A stretch of DNA of 64,000 nucleotides from Maricaulis sp039978735 (GCF_039978735.1 NZ_JBDWAS010000043.1:124001-188000); one strand, 5' to 3'; shown: positions 8,647 through 17,553, counted from the stretch's first letter. Translations and numbers: made by a program. Notes: generated from the letters alone by a model not told the origin.

Positions 8647-8955
8647 GCAGGGCCGGCAGTGATTGGGCCATGAGCATAGTTTGTCTCGGATGGGGTTCGC
8701 TCTGCTGGACCCGAGTAATCTCCCGGTAGTCGGGCCGTGGCAAGCGGATCGCCGGACATTGCCATTGAACTTGCGCGCGTGTCGGGCAAAAAGCAGGGAC
8801 GCCCCCATCGCCTCCTCCAGGCCATGCTTCCAGGTGAAGCCTCAACTAGGTGAAGAATATCGTCCGCTTTATCCCGAAAGCGGACGAAGTCTTCCTTTAA
8901 GCCGGATTCGATACGCCGGAGGCATCCCCCTCGCAACAGGTGCCCATCCATAGCG
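8647..8955. other. intergenic region between HNH gene and metal island
   Basis: No gene is supported in this 309-bp stretch. It contains the hairpin at 8861-8886. Its last 90 bp recur at 27230-27321, again directly downstream of a DUF3703 gene. The open frames present have no ribosome-binding site and no recognisable product. Confidence 0.5.
8861..8886. terminator. hairpin between converging HNH and DUF3703 genes
   Basis: CGTCCGCTTT and AAAGCGGACG pair perfectly over 10 bp around a 6-base loop (ATCCCG). It lies between two genes that converge, as expected of a bidirectional terminator. There is no clear T-tract on either side, so termination strength is uncertain. Confidence 0.5.
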
Positions 8956-9375
8956 TCAACGGAGCAGGACGGGTGTGGCCAAGGCTGCGAGAACGGCGAG
9001 CAGCAGCCGGACAGCCACGTCGCGGGTCACCGAATAGTCCTGCAGCAACGCTTCGAGGTCCTCCGGGACCGGCATGGGCTTGATGGCGGAGACATCGGCG
9101 CCGCCGGTATTGCCCTTCGGTACCCAGCCGGAGATATAGCCGGGAATGACGGCAATGAGTCGCAGCATCTGCCCATGGATCTCCCGCCGGTCGGCCCGGC
9201 GGATGCCGAGTTTCAGCATCCACCAGTGCGTGACCCAATGGGCAGCAAAGTAGCGTTGGCTGAGAATGTGCGCACGCTCGAAATGACACAATGCCACCTC
9301 GTCGTCCCGGGCCGCATAGGCCGCGCGCGCATTTCCCATTTCTTCGGCCAGGGCTGTTTTGAGGCACCGATTCAC
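8866..9375 (-). repeat. diverged duplicate segment A (DUF3703 gene plus 3' flank)
   Basis: This segment matches 27230-27705 in the same orientation. The DUF3703 proteins are closely alike and the similarity continues past the stop codon: both flanks share CGGAC(G/A)AAGTCTTCC and later AGCGTCAACGGAGCA with few differences. Extension into non-coding DNA shows copying of a DNA segment, not only related genes. Confidence 0.7.
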
Positions 9376-9414
9376 GATCGGCCTCGGCCTTGTTCCCGGC
9401 ACATGTGTCGTCAC
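8956..9414 (-). CDS. DUF3703 family protein, copy 1
   Basis: The product contains conserved blocks such as RADRREIHGQ, HWVTHWWMLKLG and GWVPKGNTGGADVSAIKPMP, followed by a hydrophobic C-terminal anchor (VRLLLAVLAALATPVLLR). The GTG at 9414 overlaps the stop of the CDF gene (GTGA), suggesting coupling. An alternative GTG at 9375, with GAGG upstream, gives 139 residues and aligns better with the 140-residue copy at 27322. DUF3703 genes are often found beside CDF or CzcA exporters; their biochemical role is unknown. The HWVTHW histidines could bind metal, which is inference. Confidence 0.8.
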   Translation of the reverse strand: MTTHVPGTRPRPIVNRCLKTALAEEMGNARAAYAARDDEVALCHFERAHILSQRYFAAHWVTHWWMLKLGIRRADRREIHGQMLRLIAVIPGYISGWVPKGNTGGADVSAIKPMPVPEDLEALLQDYSVTRDVAVRLLLAVLAALATPVLLR

Positions 9415-10376
9415 GGTCCGTCGGGGTTTCGGTAAACATCAGTGTCCTCCTGTTCAGCCGGCTCGTGGTGACCGTAGAGGCCGGCATTTTCGTGCGCGCG
9501 ATCGGCATGCTCGAACTCAAGGGTGGAATGCGCAATGCCGAAACGGCTTTTCAGCCTGTCTTTGAGATCCGCCTTGACGGCCTCGATGCGCGTCCAGCCC
9601 TTCTCGGTCAGGACGACATGGCAGTCGAGCGCTGCCGTGTGCTCCTGCATCTGCCAGAGATGCACGTGGTGAACGTCCGTCACACCCTCGATGGTTCGCA
9701 TCGCGTCGATGACGGCGGCACCGTCTATGCCGGACGGGCTGCCCAGCATCAGCGTGCGGATCGGTGCGCCGATCTCGGTGACGGCCAGATAGAGAATGTA
9801 GAGCGCGATGGCGATCGTAATAGCCGGATCGACCCAGCGCATGTCGTAGAGCACGATCAGCACTCCGCCGGCGACCACGGCGACCGAGGCGAGCGCGTCC
9901 GACAGATTGTGCAGGAAGAGCGCGCGGATGTTCACGCTGCCTTTCTGCATCGAATAGGTTAGCAGCGCCGTCAGCGTGTCGATCGTGATCGCGACACCGC
10001 CCAGGATCACCACGGTCCAGCCGGCGACCTCCGGCGGATCGATCATCCGCATGCCGCCCTCGTAGATGAGATAGAGGCTCAAGAGAATCAGCGTCGTATA
10101 GTTGATGAGTGCGGCCACGATCTCGATCCGGCCGTACCCGAAGGTCATCCTCTCGTCCGCAGGCCGACGCGCGATCTTGCGTGCGGCATAGGCGATAGCC
10201 AGCGCGGCCATGTCGGAAAAATTATGAAGCGCATCGGCGATCAGGGCGAGGCTGCCCGACAGGATGCCGCCCACGATTTGCGCGACTGTCAGGAGGGCGT
10301 TGGCCCAGATTGCAATGGAGACGCGGCGGTCGCCGGATTGCGGATCGATAGGGGTGTGTCCATGATCGTGTGGCAC
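9411..10376 (-). CDS. cation diffusion facilitator (CzcD/ZitB-like)
   Basis: This is a 321-residue CDF exporter of the inner membrane, expected to expel Zn(II) and related divalent ions from the cytoplasm by proton antiport. Six membrane segments span about residues 20-205. The transport site is visible as D48/H51...D55 in TM2 (DALHNFSD) and the matching FLHNLSDALAS in TM5. The histidine loop of CzcD is largely absent here; His residues sit at both ends (MPHDHGH; GLYGHHEP). The cytoplasmic C-terminal domain (about 210-300) has VTDVHHVHLW, a usual metal-sensing segment. It has its own MerR-type promoter and is followed by a DUF3703 gene overlapping by 4 bp. Confidence 0.92.
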   Translation of the reverse strand: MPHDHGHTPIDPQSGDRRVSIAIWANALLTVAQIVGGILSGSLALIADALHNFSDMAALAIAYAARKIARRPADERMTFGYGRIEIVAALINYTTLILLSLYLIYEGGMRMIDPPEVAGWTVVILGGVAITIDTLTALLTYSMQKGSVNIRALFLHNLSDALASVAVVAGGVLIVLYDMRWVDPAITIAIALYILYLAVTEIGAPIRTLMLGSPSGIDGAAVIDAMRTIEGVTDVHHVHLWQMQEHTAALDCHVVLTEKGWTRIEAVKADLKDRLKSRFGIAHSTLEFEHADRAHENAGLYGHHEPAEQEDTDVYRNPDGP

Positions 10377-10458
10377 GGGACATCTCCTCGATTGGCCCAG
10401 AGTGGTCGCGTGATCAGGTGAAGTGGAAACCGGTGCACCTGATCAAGCTTTGGAACCT

Positions 10459-10489
10459 GGCGTAATTCCTATAGTCCCTAGAGGGTCAA
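10459..10489 (-). promoter_or_regulatory. MerR-type operator/promoter 1, drives the CDF gene
   Basis: On the minus strand, TTGACC (10489-10484) is followed by a 19-bp spacer holding the dyad CCTCTAG-GGA-CTATAGG and a weak -10 (TACGCC, 10464-10459). A 19-20 bp spacer with a dyad in it is the hallmark of promoters activated by MerR-family metal sensors. It lies 83 bp before the CDF start and closely resembles the sites at 16690, 33669 and 62651. Confidence 0.8.
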
Positions 10490-10544
10490 GGCCCTGTTTC
10501 GTGGCCAAGGCCGAGGCGGCGACCTTCGTCAACTAGCCCGACCA

Positions 10545-10574
10545 GGTTCCGGACCGGCGCACCGGTCCGGAACC
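10545..10574. terminator. strong hairpin downstream of czcA1
   Basis: GGTTCCGGACCGG and CCGGTCCGGAACC form a perfect 13-bp stem with a 4-base loop (CGCA), 24 bp after the stop of the first RND pump gene and upstream of the CDF promoter. There is no T-tract, but the position and stability suit a transcription stop separating operon 1 from the CDF unit. Confidence 0.6.
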
Positions 10575-10598
10575 ATGGTGTCGAACGCCGTTCTACGG

Positions 10599-13500
10599 CT
10601 AGGCCTGCTCCTCCTGTTCCGGCAGCACCGGCCGCGGCGCAAACCATTTATAGACGGCCGGCAGGACCAGCAGCGTCAGCACGGTCGATGTCACCAGTCC
10701 GCCGATCACCACCGCCGCCAGTGGACGCTGCACCTCCGAGCCGATCCCGCTGGCGAAGAGGAGCGGCATCAGGCCAAGTCCGGTCGTCGTGGCGGTCATC
10801 AGCACCGGCTGGGCCCGCATCACCGCGGCCTCGACACTGAAGGCATCGACATCCCGCCGCGTCCGCGCAAAGCGGTCGAGGAAGGAGACCAGCACCATGC
10901 CATTGCCCAGGGCGATGCCGAACAGGGCGATGAAGCCGACCGAGGCCGGCACGGACAGGTTCTGGCCGGTCAGCCAGAGCGCCGCGATACCGCCGACCAG
11001 GGCCAGCGGAATGTTGGCCACGATCAGCAGGGCGCTTTTCAGGCGGCCGAAGCTGAACAGGAGCAAGAGCAACACGATGCCCAGCGTGACCGGGATCACC
11101 ACGGCGAAGCGGGCATTGGCCTGCTGCTGCAGTTCGAACTGGCCGCCCCACTCGACGTAATAGCCGGGCGGCAGGTCGATTTCGGTGTCGACGGCCGCTT
11201 GCCCCTCAGCCACGAAGGAACCGATATCACGGCCGCGGACATTGGTCTGGATGGTGATGAAGCGCCGCCCGTTCTCGCGGGTGACCTGGCGCGGCCCCTC
11301 GATCCGCTCGATGCCGGCCACCTGGCTCAGCGGGATCAGCTCCCCGCCAGGTCCGTTGAGCACGATGCGCCCGATGCGTTCGGCGTTGGCGCGGTCGGCC
11401 TCGGGATAGCGCACGACGATATTGAATCGCCGGATGCCCTCGAAGACCTGCCCGGCGGTCTCGCCACCCACCGCACTGCGTACAACCGACAGGATGTCCT
11501 CGACATTGAGGCCAAAGCGGCTGATCGCGTCGCGATCCACCGTGATGCGCAATTGCGGCGCACCGGTCACCTGATCGGCCTGCACATCGGCCGAGCCGTC
11601 GATACCCCGGATCACGCGGGATATCTCCGCCGCTTCCCGTTCCAGAACGGCCATGTCCTCGCCGAACAGTTTGATGGCGAGGTCCGCCTTGGTGCCGGTG
11701 AGGAGTTCGTCCGTCGCGGCCGCGATCGGCTGGGTGATGTTGAACCGGGCCCCGGGGAAGTCCTCGAAGCGCTCGCTCATGCGGGCCAGGAGGTCTGCCT
11801 GGGTCCGCGCCGTCGTCCATTCCGATCTTGGCCTCAAGGCGACGAAGGCCTCGCCGCTGTTGACCGGGTCGGCATGGGCGCCGACTTCGCCGCGGCCGAC
11901 CCGTGTCACCACGCGCTCGACCTCCGGGAAATCGTCGAGCAGGGTCTGCTCGAACCGGGTGACCGTATTGCGGGCCTCCGGCAGGCTGATGGAGGGTGCC
12001 ATCGTCAAACGGATGAGCAGGTCGCCCTCATTCATGCGCGGTGTGAACTCCGAACCCAGACGCGGAAAGATCAGCGCGCCCGCGGCCAGCATGACGCCGG
12101 CGAGCAGGACGGCTGCCCAGCGCCGCGCCACGAAGAAGCCGACCGCCGGGCCGAACCAGCGCGCATAGAGGCCACCACCTTCCGCACTGGCCGGTCTTGG
12201 CCGCAGGCCCAGAAAGGCCGCGGCCGGCGCCAGCAGGACGGCGAAGATCAGCGAGCCCGCCATGGCGAAGACCACGGCAAAGGCAAGCGGCCGGAACGTC
12301 TTCCCCTCGACGCCATCGAGCGTGAGGATCGGCAGGAAGACGACCACGACGATGAGGATGGCGAAAACCAGCGGCTGCAGCACCTCGGCGCAGGCCTGTG
12401 CCACCACATTGCGCCGGTCTGCGTCCGCTTCGGCCTCGCGCAGGCGCCGATTGGCGTTCTCCACCATGACCACCGCCCCGTCGACCATCATGCCGATAGC
12501 GATAGCGATCCCGCCCAGCGACATCAGATTGGCCGACACGCCGAAGATTTGCATCGCGACGAGAGCAAAGCCGACCGAGAAGGGTATGGACGCCACCACG
12601 ATCAGACTCGGCCGCCAGCCGCGCAGGAAGGCGAACAGGATCGCCGCAACCAGCAGGGCGCCCTGCCAGAGCGCTGTCGTCATAGTCGAGACAGCGGCAC
12701 CGACCAGTTCGGACTGGTCGTAATAGGGCACGGCCTCGACACCGTCGGGCAGGGTCTCGTTGATGCGGTCCAGCCGGTCATGGACGCGGCCGATCACTTC
12801 GTTGGTATTGGCCCCGATCAGCTTGAGCACCAGCCCGGCGACAATCTCGCCCTGGCCGTTCATCGTGGCCAGGCCTTGGCGGGGCGCGCCGCCGATTTCG
12901 ATCCCGGCGATATCCCGAACGCGCACCGGCACGCCGTCGACGACCTTGACGACGATATCGCCCAGATCGTGCTCGCCTTCGGCCAGGCCAACCGCCCGCA
13001 CCGTATACTGTTCGGAGTTCTCGACCAGGAATTGTGCACCGGCATTGGCGTTGTTGGCCTCGACGGCTGCCACCACATCTGCGACTGTGAGGTCGTAGCG
13101 CAGGAGTGCGTCCGGCCGCACATCGATCTGGTATTGCCGTTCGAACCCGCCCAGCGAGAGCACTTCCGTCACGCCGCGCACGGTTTGCAGGTCGAACTTC
13201 ACCAGCCAGTCCTGGATGGTGCGCAGTTCGACACCGTTCAGGGGGCCGTCGGCGCTGTCGAGGAAGTAGAAGAGGATCTGTCCGAGCCCAGTGGTGATCG
13301 GCCCCATGGCCGGTTCGCCAAAGCCGTTCGGTATGTCGTCGCGCGCCAGCCGGAGACGTTCGCCGACAAGCTGGCGGGCCCAGTAGATGTCGGTTCCGTC
13401 CTCGAAATAGATGTTCACCACCGACAGACCGAAATTCGAGGTGGAGCGGACTTCCGTCAGCCGCGGCAGACCGTTCATCGCCGTCTCGACCGGGAAGGTG

Positions 13501-13736
13501 ACATAGCGCTCGACCTCTTCGGGGGCGAGGCCTTCGGTTTCGGTGAAGACCTGCACTAGGGTCGGCGTCACGTCCGGGAAAGCGTCGACCGGCATGGATC
13601 TAAAGGTGATCCCGCCCGCCAGGATGACCGCGACGAAGCCGAGTACCGCCAGGAGGCGACCGCCGGCGATGCGGTGCAGAAGCCGCGTTGCCGCCCCCTG
13701 GTTTTGCGGGGAGAGGTTGTCAGTGGGCGTGTCCAT
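10599..13736 (-). CDS. czcA: HME-RND metal efflux pump (CzcA family), copy 1
   Basis: The ATG at 13736 (GGGGAG upstream) is chosen; the open frame upstream is only the shadow of the membrane-fusion gene. The product has 1045 residues, the normal length for a trimeric proton-driven pump. TM1 (VLGFVAVILAGG) is followed by PVDAFPDVTPTLVQVFTE, the family's N-terminal signature. The TM4 segment reads IAIAIGMMVDGAVVMVEN: it keeps the second Asp and the Glu of the proton relay but lacks the first Asp of the zinc/cobalt signature (DFG). It therefore differs in type from copies 2 and 3, and its substrate should not be assumed to be zinc. It overlaps the membrane-fusion gene by 17 bp in operon czcI-C-B-A. 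Confidence 0.92.
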   Translation of the reverse strand: MDTPTDNLSPQNQGAATRLLHRIAGGRLLAVLGFVAVILAGGITFRSMPVDAFPDVTPTLVQVFTETEGLAPEEVERYVTFPVETAMNGLPRLTEVRSTSNFGLSVVNIYFEDGTDIYWARQLVGERLRLARDDIPNGFGEPAMGPITTGLGQILFYFLDSADGPLNGVELRTIQDWLVKFDLQTVRGVTEVLSLGGFERQYQIDVRPDALLRYDLTVADVVAAVEANNANAGAQFLVENSEQYTVRAVGLAEGEHDLGDIVVKVVDGVPVRVRDIAGIEIGGAPRQGLATMNGQGEIVAGLVLKLIGANTNEVIGRVHDRLDRINETLPDGVEAVPYYDQSELVGAAVSTMTTALWQGALLVAAILFAFLRGWRPSLIVVASIPFSVGFALVAMQIFGVSANLMSLGGIAIAIGMMVDGAVVMVENANRRLREAEADADRRNVVAQACAEVLQPLVFAILIVVVVFLPILTLDGVEGKTFRPLAFAVVFAMAGSLIFAVLLAPAAAFLGLRPRPASAEGGGLYARWFGPAVGFFVARRWAAVLLAGVMLAAGALIFPRLGSEFTPRMNEGDLLIRLTMAPSISLPEARNTVTRFEQTLLDDFPEVERVVTRVGRGEVGAHADPVNSGEAFVALRPRSEWTTARTQADLLARMSERFEDFPGARFNITQPIAAATDELLTGTKADLAIKLFGEDMAVLEREAAEISRVIRGIDGSADVQADQVTGAPQLRITVDRDAISRFGLNVEDILSVVRSAVGGETAGQVFEGIRRFNIVVRYPEADRANAERIGRIVLNGPGGELIPLSQVAGIERIEGPRQVTRENGRRFITIQTNVRGRDIGSFVAEGQAAVDTEIDLPPGYYVEWGGQFELQQQANARFAVVIPVTLGIVLLLLLFSFGRLKSALLIVANIPLALVGGIAALWLTGQNLSVPASVGFIALFGIALGNGMVLVSFLDRFARTRRDVDAFSVEAAVMRAQPVLMTATTTGLGLMPLLFASGIGSEVQRPLAAVVIGGLVTSTVLTLLVLPAVYKWFAPRPVLPEQEEQA

Positions 13737-14958
13737 CTTCGAACTCCCCTTTTTGAAGTTCCGACTTGAGGGCGAAGGCGCCGGCAGTCGCGATCCGTTC
13801 GCCCGGCTCGACCCCCGCGAGGATTTCCGCGAAACGGTCGGAGCGCCGTCCGATCCGGACCGGACGAACTTCGAAACCGTGATCGGTGCGAACAAAGACG
13901 ACATCGGCGCCGTCGACCGTCTGCAGTGCGGTCGCCGGAACGCGGGTACCTGCCTGGGCGGCGAGCGCCTCGGCGTGGACCGTGACGAACATGCCCGGAC
14001 GCAAGCGTTCGCCGGCATTGTCGATGACGATCCGCGCCCGGCCCGTGCGCGTGCTTTCGCCGAGTTGCGGGCTGACGAAGGCGATCTCGCTGACGATTTC
14101 GGGGCCGCCATCGCCTGGATCGATACGGACAGGACTGCCGGCCCGCAGCCGGTCGAGATCGGCGCCGTAGATGGCCGCATCGACCCAGACCGTGGACGTA
14201 TCGGCAATAATGAAGGCGGGTGGCTGCGCGCCTTCCTCGATCACCTCGCCCAGCACGGCGTGGCGCTCGATGACGTTACCGGAGATCGGTGCCGCGAGCG
14301 CGTAGCGTGTCAGGGGCTGATCGGTTTCCGAGGCAAGGGTGGCGCGCGCCGCCTCGTCAATGCCCAGCGCCTCCAATTGCTGGCGGGCGCTGCGCACCTC
14401 GATGCGCGATTCCTCCAGCGCCTGGCGGGCGTCGAGGAAGTCCTGCTCCGCCGAGATCTGCTGCTCCCACAGCCGGTTCTCACGCTCGAAGCGCGATCGG
14501 TCTAGGTCAAGGCGGGCCAGGGCGGACAGGTATCCGGCCTTGGCGTCCGCCAGGGCGCGACTGTCGAGCACGGCGAGGAGTTGACCCGCGTCGACGGTGT
14601 CGCCCTCGGTGACGTGGACAGCATGCACGATGCCCGATACGCGTGGCGAGACATGCGCCAGCCGCGTCTGGTCGAACCGGACCTCGGCGGGCAATTCCAC
14701 CTCGCCGTCGACCGGACCGGTATCGGCCTGGCCGATCGTTACGCCCAGCGCGTCGATGTCGCCGTCGGTCACCTCCACGTATCCGGCTCCATCGGCGTGA
14801 TTATCCCCTGCACGACCGGTCTCGGCCGTGCTCTCGTAGGTGTCCGTGCCCGCAGGAGCCTCACGGGCGGGCGCTTGCGCCGACGGTTCCGAGCAGGCGG
14901 ACAAGAGCGCCAGTGTCGCCGTGCTGGCGAGGAGTGTCTTGGTCAGCGTCATTGTCAT
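13720..14958 (-). CDS. czcB: RND membrane-fusion lipoprotein (CzcB/CusB-like), copy 1
   Basis: The 412-residue periplasmic adaptor starts with a signal peptide ending in the lipobox LLSAC, so it is probably a lipoprotein of the inner membrane. It shows the expected order: beta-barrel/lipoyl half (DTVDAGQLLAVLDSRALADA, about 125-145), a long alpha-helical hairpin (about 150-200) that meets the outer-membrane channel, the second lipoyl half (TRYALAAPISGNVIERHA) and the C-terminal membrane-proximal domain. The end reads EDGHAH, with two His. The start codon overlaps the stop of the upstream channel gene as ATGA. A second in-frame ATG lies two codons later. Confidence 0.9.
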   Translation of the reverse strand: MTMTLTKTLLASTATLALLSACSEPSAQAPAREAPAGTDTYESTAETGRAGDNHADGAGYVEVTDGDIDALGVTIGQADTGPVDGEVELPAEVRFDQTRLAHVSPRVSGIVHAVHVTEGDTVDAGQLLAVLDSRALADAKAGYLSALARLDLDRSRFERENRLWEQQISAEQDFLDARQALEESRIEVRSARQQLEALGIDEAARATLASETDQPLTRYALAAPISGNVIERHAVLGEVIEEGAQPPAFIIADTSTVWVDAAIYGADLDRLRAGSPVRIDPGDGGPEIVSEIAFVSPQLGESTRTGRARIVIDNAGERLRPGMFVTVHAEALAAQAGTRVPATALQTVDGADVVFVRTDHGFEVRPVRIGRRSDRFAEILAGVEPGERIATAGAFALKSELQKGEFEDGHAH

Positions 14959-16256
14959 GGGTTGGCCTCCGCGCCGGCGAGTTGTTTCAGGCGTGGTGCG
15001 CCAAGGAGCACGTCGAGTTCGATGGCCGCGCGGGCGAGCTGCGCCCGGGCCTCAATCGCCTGGATACGGGTGTCAAAATAGGTGCGCTGGACGTCCAGCA
15101 GGTCGAGAAGCTGCAGCGCGCCCTCGCGATAGGCGAGACTGGTACGGGAGAAGGCGTTCTCCGCGGCCGGCAGCACGCGTTCGCTCAGTGCTGCATAACG
15201 CTGCTGCGCGTCGCTCCACCGACGGTAGGCGGCTGCATGTCGCGCCAGCAATTGCCGCCGCAGAGCCTCCTCGTCCAGTCGGGCCCCGGTCTCGCGCGCC
15301 GCGGCTGCGGCGATGGCGCCCTGATTCCGGTCGATCACCGGGATCGGCATTTCGACCATGGCGAGATACGCCGTCTCGTTATCGCTGCCGTACCGCCTGA
15401 TCCCGGCACCGAGTGTGATATCCGGGATGGCTTCGGCCCGTTCTCTGGCAATCTCTTCGCTTCGCGCGCGGGATGTCTGCTGTGCGACCGCCAGATCCGG
15501 ATTGCGCCGCATCATCGCCTCCGGCGTCAGTGCCGACAGTTCCGGATTGTTCACGAACACGGACGGGGGCGCGACCTCGCCCGCCGTCGCGCCGCCCCAT
15601 ATCGCGGCCAGCGCAAGACCTGCACGCCGCGCCTCGGTCAACGCCGATGCCGCCTCGATGCCGGCCGTGGCGGTCAGAATGTCGGCCCGCTCGAGATTGA
15701 TCGGCGAGGACCGCCCCGCCTCGACGCGCTGGCGTATGGCCGACGCGGCGGTTTCCGCGAGATCCTGGAGTTCCGCCCTGACGCGAGCGGTTTCCTGGGC
15801 CGCACGGGCGTCCACGAACGCCGTGGCAGCGTCGCCGAGCAGGCTGGCGATCTCCGCGTTCAGCTGCGCGGTCTCGACACCGGCCCAGGCCTCGGCCGCC
15901 TCGCGGGCGCGGCGCCGGTCGCCGCCCAGCGGGATAGTCTGGCGCACGGCGACGGTCACATCGCCGTCGCCGATATCGCTGCGGTCGCCGCCGAAGTCCT
16001 CGGCTTCGGCTTCCAGGGAGGGGTTGTCCCAAAGGCCCGCTTGACGGGCTTCGCCAAGCCGTGCGGACACGTCCGCCCGGGCCGCCCCGATGCGCGGGTT
16101 GGATTGCGCGGCCCACTGCAGGGCCGTCGCGAGATCGAGCGGGGCGTCCCGCGGAGCCGGCTGTGCCAGCGCCGCAGACGCGAGGAGAGCACTGCAGGCC
16201 ACGCCTGCAAGTCCTCGGCCCGGCCATCTCGGCCGGGAAGATTTGTCTGAATACAT
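14955..16256 (-). CDS. czcC: RND outer-membrane factor (CzcC/TolC family), copy 1
   Basis: This 433-residue protein has a signal peptide (LAGVACSALLASAALAQ) and two tandem repeats of the outer-membrane efflux protein fold. It forms the trimeric channel and periplasmic tunnel that carries metal out of the cell together with the adaptor and pump. NPRIGAARADVSARLGEARQ near residue 54 and the second-half segment NPDLAVAQQTSRARSEEIAR near 270 mark the starts of the two repeats. It overlaps the czcB-like gene by 4 bp and follows the small exported protein by 48 bp. Confidence 0.88.
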   Translation of the reverse strand: MYSDKSSRPRWPGRGLAGVACSALLASAALAQPAPRDAPLDLATALQWAAQSNPRIGAARADVSARLGEARQAGLWDNPSLEAEAEDFGGDRSDIGDGDVTVAVRQTIPLGGDRRRAREAAEAWAGVETAQLNAEIASLLGDAATAFVDARAAQETARVRAELQDLAETAASAIRQRVEAGRSSPINLERADILTATAGIEAASALTEARRAGLALAAIWGGATAGEVAPPSVFVNNPELSALTPEAMMRRNPDLAVAQQTSRARSEEIARERAEAIPDITLGAGIRRYGSDNETAYLAMVEMPIPVIDRNQGAIAAAAARETGARLDEEALRRQLLARHAAAYRRWSDAQQRYAALSERVLPAAENAFSRTSLAYREGALQLLDLLDVQRTYFDTRIQAIEARAQLARAAIELDVLLGAPRLKQLAGAEANP

Positions 16257-16304
16257 CCAGATATCCCGATTGTCTGAAGAGAACGAAGGGTTCGAACGCT
16301 CTCG

Positions 16305-16619
16305 TCAGGCAATGGGAGGCTGGTGGGGCGGCGCGAGCGCCCGGCCCGGGCCACGTTCGTGGCGGAGGCGGTATGTGACGCGGTTCGCGGGCACGCTCAG
16401 GGACGGCGCGCCGGTTTGAGCGGCGATCGCGTGATGGCAGGCGCCGCAGGCATGTACCGGATGCTGGGCGTGGCGGTGCTCGCTCTGCCCGGAACCGCCC
16501 GTTGCGAGGTCCTCATGGCCGACATGGTGGTCGTGTCCCGGCACAGCCGCTTCTGCCGCCTCTCCAGCGAAGGATAGGACGGTCAGGACGGCCAGTAATG
16601 TGCGCAGCAGGGTGAGCAC
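16305..16619 (-). CDS. small His/Cys-rich exported protein, first gene of RND operon 1
   Basis: The GTG at 16619, with GGAGG five bases before it, is the best start; the longer frame begins in the promoter leader. The 104-residue product has a signal peptide (LLRTLLAVLTVLSFAGEAAEA) followed by a metal-ligand-rich stretch: GHDHHVGHEDL, HRHAQHPVHACGACHHA. The His/Cys content and leading position match CzcI-like proteins that precede czcCBA in other bacteria; similarity is in position and composition, not in a recognised domain. A periplasmic metal-binding or pump-modulating role is inferred. The gene starts 71 bp after the MerR-type promoter. Confidence 0.75.
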   Translation of the reverse strand: MLTLLRTLLAVLTVLSFAGEAAEAAVPGHDHHVGHEDLATGGSGQSEHRHAQHPVHACGACHHAIAAQTGAPSLSVPANRVTYRLRHERGPGRALAPPHQPPIA

Positions 16620-16689
16620 GAACACCTCCGGTTCGACAGGGGACCTACAGGGGCAGACCTTTTCGATCAAGTCCTCAAGCGCCGGGAAC

Positions 16690-16720
16690 AGCCTAATTCC
16701 TCTAGCTGCTAGAGGTTCAA
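16690..16720 (-). promoter_or_regulatory. MerR-type operator/promoter 2, drives RND operon 1
   Basis: TTGAAC (16720-16715, minus strand), a 19-bp spacer and TAGGCT (16695-16690). The spacer contains a perfect palindrome, CCTCTAG-CA(G)-CTAGAGG, the most symmetric of the four sites in this window. It is 71 bp before the operon's first start codon. Confidence 0.85.
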
Positions 16721-16926
16721 GCCTGAATTTGCAGTATCTCCCGCGAGGCGAAAATCGCTTGTCTGATTTTGCGCCTGGCCGGTTTCCCGATAGCGGTCAT
16801 GCCGGCGAACAGCTTAGGCAGGCCGCGCTGAAACATGAATGCGCGGTTCGCGAGCAAGTTGCCGTCGGGGCTTAGATCTGAGACGCTGCGCTTGCGTACC
16901 AGATCGGTGACATAGTCCTTCATCAT
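16717..16926 (-). CDS. possible small gene or gene remnant
   Basis: An open frame of 69 codons beginning ATGATGAAG has third positions mostly G or C, as in real genes here, and codes for a basic protein (KDYVTDLVRKRSVSDLSPDG, then FMFQRGLPKLFAGM). It has no good ribosome-binding site, and its stop codon lies inside the -35 region of operon 1's promoter. The in-frame extension upstream is the shadow of other genes. It could be the tail of a gene cut off when the two RND operons were joined head to head. No family is recognised. Confidence 0.35.
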   Translation of the reverse strand: MMKDYVTDLVRKRSVSDLSPDGNLLANRAFMFQRGLPKLFAGMTAIGKPARRKIRQAIFASREILQIQA

Positions 16927-17045
16927 GATTCGAGGGTGGATTTCCCGTCGAAACGCGGCTGGACCGCGCGGCCTGGCAGTTGCGGGCGGGCTGAAGCCTC
17001 GCAGCGTGCGCGATCGGCAGGGCAATAATGGCGATACGCCATTGC

Positions 17046-17074
17046 TTGACCCGGCGGTGCTCGGCAGGTACGAG
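17046..17074 (+). promoter_or_regulatory. putative promoter of RND operon 2
   Basis: TTGACC (17046-17051), a 17-bp spacer and TACGAG (17069-17074), 29 bp before the start of the first gene of operon 2. The spacer is of normal length and has no MerR-type dyad, so regulation probably differs from operons 1 and 3. The -10 match is poor. Confidence 0.35.
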
Positions 17075-17102
17075 TTCTGCCTCGAAAAGCGCCTTGGGGA
17101 CG

Positions 17103-17489
17103 ATGCGACAGGCTCTGACTCTTCTCCTGATTGCCATGCTGGCTTGTCTCGGACCCGTGTCCGGGGCGGCAGCGCATGCGCATGCGGTTGATGCGGACCA
17201 CCATCATTCGATCCCGTCGCCCGACCTTCACGAGGATATTCATGTCCACCGGGGGACGGACCGCGAGATCGATCTGGAGCGGGGTCTGGCCGGTGCCGAT
17301 ACCGAGGCTCCCGAATCCGGCGATATCGTGCTTCACGCCCACGTCCATATGGACGGCGCTCCGATCGCCACGACCGACGGCCGTGGCATGCCGCAACGCG
17401 TCGGCATGATCCGGGAGCTGACCAATTCCGCACCTTTACGCGATCCCGGCTCGACCGGACCGCAACGCCCGCCTCGAACGATCCTGTAG
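17103..17489 (+). CDS. small His-rich exported protein, first gene of RND operon 2
   Basis: The ATG at 17103 has GGGGA just upstream and directly begins a signal peptide (MRQALTLLLIAMLACLGPVSG). The mature 128-codon product is rich in His (AAAHAHAVDADHHH, HEDIHVHRG, HAHVHMDG), consistent with metal binding in the periplasm. It holds the same position as the proteins at 16305 and 33265 in the other operons, though the three share little sequence. No named domain is seen. Confidence 0.72.
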   Translation: MRQALTLLLIAMLACLGPVSGAAAHAHAVDADHHHSIPSPDLHEDIHVHRGTDREIDLERGLAGADTEAPESGDIVLHAHVHMDGAPIATTDGRGMPQRVGMIRELTNSAPLRDPGSTGPQRPPRTIL

Positions 17490-17553
17490 CGACCAGACCG
17501 TGCCGCCGGCCTTGACCGGCGGCTTGTCCGCATTCGTTTTCGGGATCGAGTCC

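Noticed and set aside
10575..13559. Open frame of 994 codons on the plus strand opposite czcA1, and similar long antisense frames opposite the other pumps
   Set aside because: High-GC coding DNA keeps antisense frames open; the products are His/Asp/Gln/Arg-rich with no domains, while the minus-strand frame is a full RND pump.
13737..14207. 157-residue N-terminal extension of czcA1
   Set aside because: The stretch is Ser/Arg/Pro-rich shadow of the adaptor gene; the ATG at 13736 has a good ribosome-binding site and gives the normal family start.
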